From the NCBI RefSeq assembly GCF_048263515.1, contig NZ_JBLXEC010000014.1, forward strand, positions 1 to 64,000: DNA of 64,000 bases. Reading direction: 5' to 3'. How positions within the stretch are numbered: position 1 is the stretch's first letter; every line of letters starts with the position of its first letter. This DNA comes from Marinovum sp048263515 (GTDB lineage: Bacteria; Pseudomonadota; Alphaproteobacteria; Rhodobacterales; Rhodobacteraceae). Both the position numbers and the translations under genes were made by a program. Shown here in pieces: positions 8,981 through 18,140 of the stretch. The notes beneath the pieces were generated by a model that worked only from the letters and a program-made list of their open reading frames with translations, searched no databases and was not told where the DNA came from.

Positions 8981-9277
8981 ATGGCCACCAAGGAAGAACT
9001 CGAACAACAGCTCGAAGTCGCGCGCCGCGATATCGAGACCCTCGCCACCATGGCCGGCGGCACCGTGCGCGAGCAGGTGCAAACCGGCGTCGCGCGGGCG
9101 GGCACCGGGCTCGAGCATCTCTCGGCCGAGGCCCGTGCGCTGTATGACCAGGCGCGCAACGAAGGGGCGCGGATGCGGCAGATGACCGAGGATCACATCC
9201 GCTCCAACCCGCTGGCCACCGTCGGGCTGGCCTTTGCGGCGGGCGTGATCCTGTCGGGGCTTTTGGGCCGCAAATGA
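8981..9277 (+). CDS. DUF883 family protein (ElaB/YqjD-like)
   Basis: A 98-residue protein with a charged, helical N-terminal part (MATKEELEQQLEVARRD) and one C-terminal membrane anchor (NPLATVGLAFAAGVILSGLL). In E. coli the related ElaB/YqjD proteins associate with ribosomes and the inner membrane in stationary phase. Applying that role here is inference. The ATG at 8981 has GGAGAAAG just upstream. The stop overlaps the start of the next gene (ATGA, 9274-9277), so translation is probably coupled. Confidence 0.88.
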   Translation: MATKEELEQQLEVARRDIETLATMAGGTVREQVQTGVARAGTGLEHLSAEARALYDQARNEGARMRQMTEDHIRSNPLATVGLAFAAGVILSGLLGRK

Positions 9278-9729
9278 GCCTGACGGGCGGGCTCACGACG
9301 CTGGTCACCGATTTTCTGGCGCTCAAGTCGCGGCGGGTCGCAAGGCTGGCCGCGCTGGGGCTGGCGGCCTGGGTGCTGGTGATGACCTTTTTCGGTCTGA
9401 CCCTGATGTTCGGCTGCTTGGGGCTGTTTCTCGCCCTCGAGCCGAGCCTCGGCGGACCGGGGGCGGCCTTTGCCGTCGCCGGCATGACGCTGACCCTGGC
9501 GCTGGTGATCATCCTGGCGGCATTTGTCGCGCTGCGCCGGCGTCGCCGGCCGCGCCGCAGGCCGGTGGTGCCGGTCACGGCCACGCCACCGCCGGGCACC
9601 GCGGTGCCGCCCGGCACGCCACCGCCGGGCAAAGGCGCAGGCCGCAGCGTTCCGGTTGCCGCAGCGTCAGGTTTTCTGACGGGATTTCTGACCGGTAGAG
9701 CGACGGATAAAACCCCGCCGCGGCGTTGA
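9274..9729 (+). CDS. DUF1469 / phage holin-like membrane protein (YqjE-like)
   Basis: A 151-residue protein with two strong membrane segments (about residues 27-50 and 60-85), then a run of arginines (LRRRRRPRRR) and a Pro/Gly/Ala-rich tail. The architecture and its place after a DUF883 gene match the YqjE/DUF1469 family of unknown function, often labelled holin superfamily III without evidence of lysis. It shares four bases with the upstream gene and ends 47 bases before the phosphatase start used here. Confidence 0.75.
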   Translation: MSLTGGLTTLVTDFLALKSRRVARLAALGLAAWVLVMTFFGLTLMFGCLGLFLALEPSLGGPGAAFAVAGMTLTLALVIILAAFVALRRRRRPRRRPVVPVTATPPPGTAVPPGTPPPGKGAGRSVPVAAASGFLTGFLTGRATDKTPPRR

Positions 9730-9776
9730 CCGCGCCGGACTTGCCGGTCCATATGGGGAAAACGCCGGGGACTATC

Positions 9777-11321
9777 ATGGACGTAATTCGCGAAGGTGCG
9801 GCTCAGGATCACGGGCCTTTCGGTCGCGCCCTGTTCGACGATCCCAGCGCCCGCCGGCTGGCACGGGTGGGCGTGGTCGACATCGGGTCGAACTCGGTCC
9901 GGCTGGTGGTCTTTGACGGCGCGGCGCGCTCGCCGGCGTATTTCTACAACGAGAAGATCATGTGCGGCCTTGGCGCGGGCATGGCCGAGTCGGGTGTGCT
10001 CAATCCCGAAGGCCGCCGCCGCGCGCTCTCGGCGCTGCGCCGCTTCCAGTATCTGGCCCGCGGCATGGACCTGCCGCCGCTGACCGCCGTGGCCACCGCC
10101 GCAGTGCGCGATGCCGCCGACGGTGCCGACTTCTGCCACCAGGTGCTGCGCGAGACCGGCTTGCAAATCCACGTCATCGACGGCGAGGAAGAGGCCCGGC
10201 TCTCGGCGCAGGGTGTGCTCCTGGGCTGGCCCGGCTCCTACGGGCTGATCTGCGACATCGGCGGCTCGTCGATGGAACTGGCCGAGATCAACGACGGCCA
10301 GGTCGGCAAATGCGTGACCTCGCCGCTGGGGCCGCTCAAGCTTCGCGACATCGAGGGCGGCGCCAAGGGGCGCAAGGCGCATATCAAGGCGGTGATCGAC
10401 CGGCTGCAACAGGAGATGGGGCCGCAGTCGAACCGGCTGTTCCTGGTCGGCGGCTCCTGGCGGGCAATCGCCCGGATCGACATGGACCGCCGCGGCTATC
10501 CGCTGCACGTGCTGCATGAATACCGCATGACCACCAGCGCGGTGCGCGAGACGGCGAAATACATTGAGGGCTGGGACCTCGACGAGCTGCGCAGCCGCTG
10601 CAGCCTGTCGGCCTCGCGGATGGCGCTGGTGCCCTACGCCATCGAGGTGCTCAAGCGGCTGGTGCAGACCTTCCGCCCCAAGGACATCGCGATCTCGAGC
10701 TACGGCATTCGCGAGGGGCTGCTCTACGAGCAGATGCCGCAGCAGCTGCGCGACCGCGACCCGCTGATCGAGGCCTGCCTGTTTGCCGAGGCCAAGGACG
10801 CCCGCCTGCCGGGCTTTGGCCGCGATCTCTATGAATTCATCCTGCCGCTCTTTGCCAATGCCCGCCCGGCCAAGCTGCGGCTGGTGCAGGCGGCCTGCCT
10901 GCTGCACGACGTGAGCTGGCGGGCGCATCCGGATTACCGCGCCGAAACCTGTTTCGACAATGCCACCCGCGCCAACCTGGGCGGGCTGGCGCATTGGGAG
11001 CGGGTGTTTCTCGGGCTGGCGCTTTTGCACCGCTACAAGAACAAGCGCACGGGCACCCGCTTCGACGAACTACTGCCGATCCTCGACGAGAAGGAGCTGC
11101 GCGAGGCCGAGATCCTCGGCAAGGCGATGCGCTTCGGCGCCATGCTCTGGATGTCGGAGGGCGGCCATATCGGCGAGCTGGGCTGGCGGCCGAAGAAGAA
11201 GGTGCTGAGCCTGCGGCTGTCCGACGGAGCCTGGCCGCTGTATGGCGAGGTGGCCGAGGCGCGGTTCCTGTCGCTGGCCAGCTCGCTGGACGCCACCGTC
11301 GACGTCAAGCTGGTGGGCTGA
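9777..11321 (+). CDS. ppx: Ppx/GppA family phosphatase (exopolyphosphatase)
   Basis: Members of this family release phosphate from the ends of polyphosphate or hydrolyse pppGpp. The protein has 514 residues. Near the N-terminus it shows the actin-like ATPase fold motif VGVVDIGSNSVRLVVFDG. It also has GEEEARLSAQG and ICDIGGSSMELAEI. The C-terminal HD-like helical region contains LLHDVSWRAHPDYR. I prefer the ATG at 9777, because a GGGGA lies in front of it. Starts at 9726 or 9753 are possible. With ppk on the same strand, polyphosphate is the likelier substrate. Confidence 0.9.
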   Translation: MDVIREGAAQDHGPFGRALFDDPSARRLARVGVVDIGSNSVRLVVFDGAARSPAYFYNEKIMCGLGAGMAESGVLNPEGRRRALSALRRFQYLARGMDLPPLTAVATAAVRDAADGADFCHQVLRETGLQIHVIDGEEEARLSAQGVLLGWPGSYGLICDIGGSSMELAEINDGQVGKCVTSPLGPLKLRDIEGGAKGRKAHIKAVIDRLQQEMGPQSNRLFLVGGSWRAIARIDMDRRGYPLHVLHEYRMTTSAVRETAKYIEGWDLDELRSRCSLSASRMALVPYAIEVLKRLVQTFRPKDIAISSYGIREGLLYEQMPQQLRDRDPLIEACLFAEAKDARLPGFGRDLYEFILPLFANARPAKLRLVQAACLLHDVSWRAHPDYRAETCFDNATRANLGGLAHWERVFLGLALLHRYKNKRTGTRFDELLPILDEKELREAEILGKAMRFGAMLWMSEGGHIGELGWRPKKKVLSLRLSDGAWPLYGEVAEARFLSLASSLDATVDVKLVG

Positions 11322-11412
11322 CGGGGAGGCCCCGGATCGGGGCCCGGGGCGGCTTTGTTTCCGGATGTCGCCGCCTGTGACAGGTGTGGGAGTGAGGGGC
11401 CAGCCCCTCACA

Positions 11413-11442
11413 CTCCCCGAGGGTATTTCGAGCAAGAGGAAG
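11413..11442 (+). repeat. Short intergenic motif GGGTATTTCnnnCAAGAGGAAG, copy 1
   Basis: CCCCGAGGGTATTTCGAGCA followed by AGAGGAAG, between the ppx and valS 3' ends. It resembles the copies at 11493-11520 (inverted) and 45088-45120. Confidence 0.5.
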
Positions 11443-11492
11443 CAGCAAGGCGCTGCGCGAGAGCGGAGGCGGGCAGGCCAGGCGCAACCCGC

Positions 11493-11520
11493 CTCTTCTT
11501 CTCTTTCTGAAATACGCCGC
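11493..11520 (-). repeat. Short intergenic motif, copy 2 (inverted)
   Basis: On the minus strand it reads GCGGCGTATTTCAGAAAGAG then AAGAAG. It lies opposite copy 1, so the pair brackets about 50 bp between the convergent ppx and valS genes and may act as a bidirectional transcript end. Confidence 0.45.
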
Positions 11521-11546
11521 GCGACGGTGCCGCGCGGCGGTGCCGT

Positions 11547-14500
11547 CTAAAGTTCGGCGAGGCGGGTGAGGGCGTCTTTCAGCTTGGCCTCTTCCTCTTC
11601 GCGCGCGGCGAGGTTGGCGCGGGTTTCCTCGACCACCTCTTCCGGGGCGCTCTCGGCGAACTTCGGGTTGTTCAGCCGGCCGCGCAGCCCGCCGAGTTCC
11701 TTGGCGAGCTTGCCGAGGGTCTTTTCCAGCCGGGCCTTTTCCGCCTCGACGTCGATGATCTCGGCCAGAGGCAGGCCGAAGGTGGCGCCGCTGACCGGCA
11801 GGGTGGCGCAGCCCTTGGGGAAGCTCTCGACCGCGGTCAGGCTGTCGATCCGCGCCAGCCGCTTGATCAGCGTCTCGTTGCGGTCCCAGGCGGCGCGGGC
11901 GGCGGGCTCCATCTGCGTGACCAGCATCGGCACATGCAGGCCTGCCGGCACATGCATCTGGGCGCGGACCGAGCGGGTGGTCTCGATCACCTCGATCACC
12001 CAGTTCATCTCGCGGTCGGCCTCGGCATCGATCAGCTCGCTGCCATAGACAGGCCAGTCGGCGTGCACCAGCATCCTGGCGCGCGGGGCCAGGGTGCCCC
12101 AGAGCTCTTCGGTGATGAAGGGCATGATCGGGTGCAGCAGGATCAGGCATTGGTCGATGACCCAGCCCATGACCTTTTGCGTCTCGGCCTTGGTCGCGTC
12201 GTCACCATCGAGCAGAAGCGGCTTGGAGAACTCCACATACCAGTCGCAGACCTTGCCCCAGACAAAGGCATAAAGCGCCTGGGCGGCGTCGTTGAAGCGG
12301 AAATCGGTGAGGGCCTGGTCGACCACCTCGCGCACCCGGGCGGTTTCGCCGATGATCCAGGTGTTGACCGGGTAGGTCGCCACCGGGATCGTGCCGTCCG
12401 AGCCGGTGGCGCCGTTCATCTCGGCAAAGCGGGCGGCGTTCCAGAGCTTGGTGCCGAAGTTGCGGTAGCCCGCGATCCGTTGCATGTCGAGCTTGAGCAC
12501 CCCGCCGAGCGAGGCCATCGCCGCATTGGTAAAGCGCAGGGCGTCGGCGCCGTATTCCTCGACGATCTCGAGCGGGTCGACGACGTTGCCGGTGCTCTTC
12601 GACATCTTCTTGCCCTTGGCGTCGCGCACGAGGCCGTGCAGGTAGACGGTGTCGAAGGGGATCTGATCGACCACCGCGAGCTGCATCATCATCATCCGGG
12701 CGACCCAGAAGAAGATGATGTCCTGGCCGGTGATCAGCGTCGAGGTCGGGAAATACTTGCGCAGGGCCTCGGTGTCCTCGGGCCAACCGAGCGTGCCGAT
12801 CGGCCAGAGACCGGACGAGAACCAGGTGTCGAGCACATCGGGATCGCGGAACACCGGGATCGCCTGCGGCCGGTGGCGCTGGTCGACGCCGGTGATGTCG
12901 GGATCGGTGCGGATGGTCTCGGCCAGCAGTTCGATGGCGGCCTTCTCGTCCTCGACCAGCAGGAACTCGGCATCGTCACCGAAGGTGGCGTGCATCTGTG
13001 CCAGCGCCTCTTCCTCGGTGGCGGCGCAGAACGAGCGCCATTCACCACCCAGGCCCGGCGTGTGCCAGACCGGGATCTGGTGGCCCCACCAGAGCTGGCG
13101 CGAGATGCACCAGGGCTCGATGTTTTCCAGCCAGTTGTAATAGGTCTTCTCGCCGCTTTCGGGCAGGATGCGCACGGTGCCGTCGCGCACGGCGTCGAGC
13201 GCGGGACCGACGATCTTGGCGGTGTCGACGAACCACTGGTCGGTCAGCATCGGCTCGATCACCACCTTGGAGCGGTCGCCGAAGGGCTGCATGATCGGCT
13301 TGTTCTCGACGTAGGGCATCATGCCGCCGTCGAAACAGACCTCGCCGTCCTCGTTCGGCGGCGCGGGGACCATCACCGCGAGCCCCTCGTCGGTGATCTG
13401 CTGCACCACGAGCTTGCGCGCCTCGAACCGGTCGAGGCCGCGCAACGCGTCGGGCACAAGGTTGATGGCGTCGGCCTCGGCCTCGGTCAGGGTGCGCTCG
13501 CCGGTGGCGACCTCGACGGCGATGGCCGAGGCGTCCTCATAGGGGTCGCCATCGTCGCGCATGCAGCCGCGGGTGTCCATCAGGCGGTACATCGGGATGC
13601 CGCCGCGCTTGGCCACCTGGTAGTCGTTGAAGTCATGCGCGCCGGTGATCTTGACCGCGCCGGAGCCGAAATCGGGATCGGGGTATTCGTCGGTGATGAT
13701 GGGGATCAACCGGCGGTGCTCCTTGGGGCCGACCGGGATTTCGCAGAGCTTGCCGACGATCGGCGCATAGCGTTCGTCAGAGGGATGCACCGCCACGGCA
13801 CCGTCGCCCAGCATGGTCTCGGGGCGGGTGGTGGCGATCGAGATATAGTCGCGGGTCTCGCGCAGGGTGACGTTGCCGTCTTCGTCCTTCTCGACGTATT
13901 CATAGGTCTCGCCACCGGCCAGCGGGTACTTGAAGTGCCACATGTGGCCGGGGGTCTCGATGTTCTCGACCTCGAGGTCGGAGATCGCGGTTTCGAAATG
14001 CGGGTCCCAGTTGACCAGCCGCTTGCCGCGGTAGATCAGGCCCTTTTCGTACATGTCGACAAAGACCTTGATCACCGCGTCGTGGAAGTTGCCTTCCTCG
14101 CCGGCAGGCGCATTCGGCGCGCCCGACATGGTAAAGGCCGCGCGGTCCCAGTCGCAGGAAGCGCCGAGGCGCTTGAGCTGCTGGAAGATGGTGTTGCCGG
14201 AGGTCTTCTTCCACTTCCAGATCTCGGCGGTGAAATCCTCGCGGTCCCAGTCGCGGCGCGGCGGCTTGCCTTCCTCGGCCAGCTTGCGCTCCACCACCAT
14301 CTGGGTGGCGATGCCGGCGTGGTCGGTGCCGGGCTGCCAGAGCGTGTCAAAGCCCTGCATGCGTTTCCAGCGGATCAGGATGTCCTGCAGGGTGTTGTTG
14401 AAGGCATGGCCCATGTGCAGCACGCCGGTGACATTGGGCGGCGGGATCATGATCGCATAGGTCGAGGCGCCATCTCTGGCATTCGCCCCGGCGCGGAAGG

Positions 14501-14573
14501 CGCCGATCTTTTCCCAAGCCTCGTAAATCCGCTGCTCGGCGGATTGCGCGTCGAATGTCTTGTCCAGTGCCAT
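11547..14573 (-). CDS. valS: Valine--tRNA ligase
   Basis: This class I synthetase charges tRNA-Val. The protein has 1008 residues. The nucleotide-binding signature is PPPNVTGVLHMGHAF near residue 43. The KMSKS loop appears as GKKMSKSTGNVVDP, in the second half. The editing domain lies between them. The anticodon-binding part is followed by the C-terminal coiled coil typical of ValRS, rich in Glu, Lys and Leu (from about residue 930). The start MALDKTFDAQSAEQRIYEAW matches family N-termini. It is convergent with ppx. A tRNA-Val(GAC) gene for its substrate lies at 58.0 kb. Confidence 0.97.
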   Translation of the reverse strand: MALDKTFDAQSAEQRIYEAWEKIGAFRAGANARDGASTYAIMIPPPNVTGVLHMGHAFNNTLQDILIRWKRMQGFDTLWQPGTDHAGIATQMVVERKLAEEGKPPRRDWDREDFTAEIWKWKKTSGNTIFQQLKRLGASCDWDRAAFTMSGAPNAPAGEEGNFHDAVIKVFVDMYEKGLIYRGKRLVNWDPHFETAISDLEVENIETPGHMWHFKYPLAGGETYEYVEKDEDGNVTLRETRDYISIATTRPETMLGDGAVAVHPSDERYAPIVGKLCEIPVGPKEHRRLIPIITDEYPDPDFGSGAVKITGAHDFNDYQVAKRGGIPMYRLMDTRGCMRDDGDPYEDASAIAVEVATGERTLTEAEADAINLVPDALRGLDRFEARKLVVQQITDEGLAVMVPAPPNEDGEVCFDGGMMPYVENKPIMQPFGDRSKVVIEPMLTDQWFVDTAKIVGPALDAVRDGTVRILPESGEKTYYNWLENIEPWCISRQLWWGHQIPVWHTPGLGGEWRSFCAATEEEALAQMHATFGDDAEFLLVEDEKAAIELLAETIRTDPDITGVDQRHRPQAIPVFRDPDVLDTWFSSGLWPIGTLGWPEDTEALRKYFPTSTLITGQDIIFFWVARMMMMQLAVVDQIPFDTVYLHGLVRDAKGKKMSKSTGNVVDPLEIVEEYGADALRFTNAAMASLGGVLKLDMQRIAGYRNFGTKLWNAARFAEMNGATGSDGTIPVATYPVNTWIIGETARVREVVDQALTDFRFNDAAQALYAFVWGKVCDWYVEFSKPLLLDGDDATKAETQKVMGWVIDQCLILLHPIMPFITEELWGTLAPRARMLVHADWPVYGSELIDAEADREMNWVIEVIETTRSVRAQMHVPAGLHVPMLVTQMEPAARAAWDRNETLIKRLARIDSLTAVESFPKGCATLPVSGATFGLPLAEIIDVEAEKARLEKTLGKLAKELGGLRGRLNNPKFAESAPEEVVEETRANLAAREEEEAKLKDALTRLAEL

Positions 14574-14654
14574 GGGGCTCTTTCCGCTGTCGTATTGGGT
14601 CCGGCCCGGTCTAGCGAATGTGGGCGCGAAGGTGAAGCGGCTATGCGCTGTGCT

Positions 14655-15380
14655 CTATTCGGTGACCATCTCGACCTCGCGCCGGACCTCCTCGATCTGG
14701 CTGCGGTGGTCCTGACGGGCGCGGGCGGCGGTGACAAGGGCGCGAAAGATCGCCCGTTGCCGGCGGGCGTAGAACAGGTGTTCGGGGTGCCATTGCACGC
14801 CAAGCGCAAAGGGGTCGCTGACCCGCTCGATGGCCTGCACCATGCCGCCGAGATCGCGCGCGGCGACCTTGAGCCCGTCGCCCAGCCTGTCCACCGCCTG
14901 TGAGTGCAAGGCGTTGATCTGCATGGGTTTCTGCCCGGAGACGCCAGCCAGTCGGGTCTGCGGACAGATGCGCACGGTCTTGCGCGGCAGGATGGTGTAG
15001 ACCCGGCGCGAGGCGGTGTAGACGCCATAGGCATCCTGGTGCAGCGTGCCGCCAAGCGCGACATTCAGCATCTGCGAGCCGCGGCAGATGCCCAGCACCG
15101 GCTTGTGATAGTCGAAGGCCTCGCGCACCAGCCGCCGTTCCAGCGCGTCGCGGTCCGGGTCGAGGCGGGCCGAGGTGACCAGACGGCCGCCATAGAGGTC
15201 GGGCGAAATGTCGTCGCCACCGCCGATGATGATGCCGTCGACCTGGTCGATATGCGCATCGCGCCCCGCCACCCAGCGCTGTGCCCGGCCGCCCGCCAGC
15301 CAGACGTTGAGCGCCACCAGCGGAAAGATCCGCCAGCCCGAGCGACGCGAGGTGGTGACGCCGATCAGCGGACGGCTCAT
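14655..15380 (-). CDS. Class I glutamine amidotransferase (peptidase C26 type)
   Basis: This 241-residue protein has the triad motifs of the C26/PuuD branch: GICRGSQMLN with the nucleophilic cysteine, and QWHPEH with histidine and glutamate. GIIIGGGDDISP near residue 50 is a family signature. PuuD-like members hydrolyse gamma-glutamyl amides such as gamma-glutamyl-GABA. Its start overlaps the stop of the upstream amidoligase (15377-15380), so the two are translationally coupled. The partner suggests it cleaves or supplies ammonia for a gamma-glutamyl amide bond made by the amidoligase. The substrate cannot be read from sequence. Confidence 0.85.
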   Translation of the reverse strand: MSRPLIGVTTSRRSGWRIFPLVALNVWLAGGRAQRWVAGRDAHIDQVDGIIIGGGDDISPDLYGGRLVTSARLDPDRDALERRLVREAFDYHKPVLGICRGSQMLNVALGGTLHQDAYGVYTASRRVYTILPRKTVRICPQTRLAGVSGQKPMQINALHSQAVDRLGDGLKVAARDLGGMVQAIERVSDPFALGVQWHPEHLFYARRQRAIFRALVTAARARQDHRSQIEEVRREVEMVTE

Positions 15381-16351
15381 GCCAGCGGGTCCCGGGCCAG
15401 CCCGGCGCCCAGCAGCAGGTCACCGCAGCGCTGCGCCCAAGTGTGGCGCGACAAGGTGACCGGGCCATGTGCTGCCTGCCAGAGCCGTCCCATGGCATCC
15501 AGCAGCCGCGCATCCTCGGCCACCTGTTCGACCAGCAGCCAGCGCCGCCATTCCGACACCAGCGACCAGCCCGGCTCGTCGATGCGGCAATCGGGCAGGC
15601 GGAAGTGGAAGGTCGGGCGCGCCGAGGTCAGCTCGGTATGAACCCGCGCCATCCGATCGGGGTCGAGATGTTCGAACAGCGGAAACATGTCGAGCCCGCG
15701 GTTCCGGCTCGGGTTGTGGTGGATGTAGAGGTCGATCAGCGCCGACAGCGGCGCGTCCGGTGGCAGTTCCAGCAGTTCACGCACGAATGTGGTGGGATAG
15801 GGGGCGGTAAAGGGCAGGATGCGGCGGGTCTCGTCGATCGGCATCGCGGCGCGCAGCCAGTCCTCGAGCAGCGCATAGGCTGTCAGCGGGCCGCGGATGT
15901 CGGCCATCCGGTCAGACGCGACCTGGATGTTGAAATGCACGCCGAACCCCAGCACCAGCCCGGCGCTGCTGCCGCGCGCACCGCCATCGCGGAGATGGGG
16001 CAGGAGCGCGTTGAACCGTTCCATGCCATCAAGGTCGAGCGGATCGGTGACGATCTCGACCGGGATGATGTCGCGCCCGAGCGTCAGGGCGGCATCGCGC
16101 AGCGCGCTTTTCTCGGATTTGCGCAGCGAAGTATCGAGGTAGATGTCGAGCCCGCCGACGGCGCTGCCCTCAAGCCGCCAGGTCGGGTCATCTCCCGAAG
16201 TCAGCGTGCCGCCAAGGGTCTGCTGCGCGATCTCGGCCACCTGCGCCTCTGGCAGGCCGCCAAGCTCGACCTCGAGACCGACGCGGCGGGGCGTGCCGTC
16301 GGCGGCGGTGGCGCGGGGCAGGGGGGAAAAGGCGGGGGTCAGGTCATCCAT
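15377..16351 (-). CDS. Amidoligase-family protein (glutamine-synthetase-like fold)
   Basis: A 324-residue protein with the motifs of the amidoligase family, ATP-dependent enzymes of the COOH-NH2 ligase fold. RRVGLEVEL near the N-terminus supplies acidic metal ligands, PVEIVTDPL is the second strand motif, and GFGVHFNIQ matches the third. A C-terminal basic region follows (RPTFHFRLPDCRID). Such enzymes are predicted to join an amine to a carboxylate, often glutamate. The ATG at 16351 is used because residues upstream are arginine/serine-rich and overlap the end of prs. The tightly coupled amidotransferase downstream argues for a two-gene pathway. Confidence 0.8.
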   Translation of the reverse strand: MDDLTPAFSPLPRATAADGTPRRVGLEVELGGLPEAQVAEIAQQTLGGTLTSGDDPTWRLEGSAVGGLDIYLDTSLRKSEKSALRDAALTLGRDIIPVEIVTDPLDLDGMERFNALLPHLRDGGARGSSAGLVLGFGVHFNIQVASDRMADIRGPLTAYALLEDWLRAAMPIDETRRILPFTAPYPTTFVRELLELPPDAPLSALIDLYIHHNPSRNRGLDMFPLFEHLDPDRMARVHTELTSARPTFHFRLPDCRIDEPGWSLVSEWRRWLLVEQVAEDARLLDAMGRLWQAAHGPVTLSRHTWAQRCGDLLLGAGLARDPLA

Positions 16352-16406
16352 GGCAGGAACACTAGTGCCCCTGCGCAAAAAGGAAATGACCTCCCGCCTG
16401 TCAGGC

Positions 16407-17417
16407 TCAGAGAATGCCTTCGTAGATCGGCTCGAGCGTCTCATGATCAAAGAGCGACGAGACCGAGGTGCCGTTCCAGATGTTGAGGATCGCTTGGGCA
16501 AAGATCGGCGCGGTCGGCACGATGCGGATGTTCTTGGTCTTCTTCACCGCTTCGGTGGCCTCGATGGAATCGGTGATCACCAGCGATTTCATCACCGACT
16601 TGCTGATGCGTTCGACCGCGGGGCCGGACAGCACGCCGTGCGAGATGTAGGAATGTACCTCGGTGGCGCCGGCGGCGACCAGCACTTCGGCCGCCTTGCA
16701 GAGCGTGCCGGCGGTGTCGCAGATGTCATCGACGATGATGCACTTCTTGCCTTTCACGTCACCGATCACTGTCATCTCGGCCACTTCACCGGCCTTTTCG
16801 CGGCGCTTGTCGACGATCGACAGCGGCGCGTTGATCCGCTTGGCCAGCTCGCGGGCCCGGGCCACGCCGCCGACATCGGGCGAGACCACCATGATGTCGT
16901 CAAGCTTGCCCTTGAACTGGTTCTTGATGTCGAGCGCAAAGACCGGGCTGGCATAGAGGTTGTCGACGGGGATGTCGAAGAAGCCCTGGATCTGCGCGGC
17001 GTGCAGATCCATGGTCAGGACCCGCTCGATGCCGGCTTCGACGATCATGTTGGCCACCAGCTTGGCACTGATCGGGGTCCGCGCGCGCGAGCGGCGGTCC
17101 TGACGGGCATAGCCGAAATAGGGGATCACCGCGGTGATGCGCTGCGCCGAAGACCGCTTGAGCGCGTCGGCAATGATCAGCAGTTCCATCAGGTTGTCGT
17201 TGGCCGGGTTCGATGTCGGCTGGATGATGAACATGTCCTCGCCGCGGACGTTCTCATAGACCTCGACGTAGATTTCCTGGTCGTTGAACCGCTCGATCCG
17301 GGCGTTCACGAGGTCGACATTGATGCCGCGGTGCATGGACATCCGGCGAGCAATCGACTTCGCCAAGGGCAGGTTGGCATTGCCGGACATGAGTTTCGGT
17401 TCGACGAGCTGGGGCAT
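16407..17417 (-). CDS. prs: Ribose-phosphate pyrophosphokinase
   Basis: This enzyme makes PRPP from ribose 5-phosphate and ATP for nucleotide, His and Trp synthesis. The protein has 336 residues. It contains the ATP-binding GYARQDRRSRARTPISAK region, the metal-binding DLHAAQIQGFFDIP motif and the PRPP loop CIIVDDICDTAGTL. The N-terminus LMSGNANLPLAKSIA matches the family. It is transcribed away from the HCCA isomerase gene, with 104 bp between the starts. Confidence 0.96.
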   Translation of the reverse strand: MPQLVEPKLMSGNANLPLAKSIARRMSMHRGINVDLVNARIERFNDQEIYVEVYENVRGEDMFIIQPTSNPANDNLMELLIIADALKRSSAQRITAVIPYFGYARQDRRSRARTPISAKLVANMIVEAGIERVLTMDLHAAQIQGFFDIPVDNLYASPVFALDIKNQFKGKLDDIMVVSPDVGGVARARELAKRINAPLSIVDKRREKAGEVAEMTVIGDVKGKKCIIVDDICDTAGTLCKAAEVLVAAGATEVHSYISHGVLSGPAVERISKSVMKSLVITDSIEATEAVKKTKNIRIVPTAPIFAQAILNIWNGTSVSSLFDHETLEPIYEGIL

Positions 17418-17521
17418 GTGAGTGAGATCCCGGGCATAAAAAGTAAAGGATTCGTGACGTTGACTTCGCTTAGCACGCGGTTACGGTCCGCAAAACCCAA
17501 CTGTCAAAGGGACAGGACGTC

Positions 17522-18118
17522 ATGACACAAATTGACTACTACTTCGCAACGATTTCGCCCTTCACCTACCTTGCAGGCACCGGGCTCGAGGAAATCGCCG
17601 CCCGTCACGGCGCCACCATCACCTACAAGCCCTTCGACATCATGGCCTGTTTCGCCCGCACCGGCGGCACGCCGCCCAAGGACCGCCACCCGAACCGGCA
17701 GGTCTATCGCCTGCAGGACCTCGAACGGCGGGCAAAACGGCTGGAGATGAAGCTGAACCTCAAGCCCGCGCATTTCCCGACGAACATGGCGCCGTCATCT
17801 TATGCCCTGATTGCCGCGCAGAGTGCCGGCGGTGGCGATCTCGGCGCGCTGGCGCACAGCTTTCCGCGTGCGGTCTGGGCCGAGGACCGGGATATCGCCC
17901 AGGATGAGGTGATCCGTGATCTGCTGGAAAAGGCCGGTTTCGATCCGTCGCTTGCCGACAGTGGACTGCTGGCCGGGGCGGAAACCTATTCCCGCAACCT
18001 CGAAGAGGCGATCGAGGCCGGGGTCTTCGGCTCGCCCTTCTACGTGGTGGGCGAGCAGAGGTTCTGGGGGCAGGATCGGCTCGAAGACCTGGACCTGCAC
18101 CTGGCGGGCAAGCTCTGA
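17522..18118 (+). CDS. 2-hydroxychromene-2-carboxylate isomerase / DsbA-like oxidoreductase
   Basis: The 198-residue protein has the thioredoxin-fold DsbA/kappa-GST architecture of HCCA isomerases. It starts IDYYFATISPFTYL, where the usual CxxC is replaced by a serine-type site, then has an alpha-helical insert and a C-terminal GVFGSPFYVVGEQRFWGQDR with the cis-proline loop and end motif. HCCA isomerase acts in naphthalene breakdown, but most homologues outside such pathways have unknown, glutathione-linked roles. No aromatic-degradation genes are nearby, so the specific substrate is open. Confidence 0.85.
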   Translation: MTQIDYYFATISPFTYLAGTGLEEIAARHGATITYKPFDIMACFARTGGTPPKDRHPNRQVYRLQDLERRAKRLEMKLNLKPAHFPTNMAPSSYALIAAQSAGGGDLGALAHSFPRAVWAEDRDIAQDEVIRDLLEKAGFDPSLADSGLLAGAETYSRNLEEAIEAGVFGSPFYVVGEQRFWGQDRLEDLDLHLAGKL

Positions 18119-18140
18119 GGGGGCCTGCCCGGGGGCTTTG

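Noticed and set aside
8823..11030. A 735-residue open frame antisense to the DUF883-ppx genes
   Set aside because: It crosses several real genes in opposite orientation and has no domain. Shadow.
11934..14903. A 989-residue open frame antisense to valS
   Set aside because: It lies opposite a clear valS gene, shows no recognisable motifs and has the composition of a GC-rich antisense shadow.
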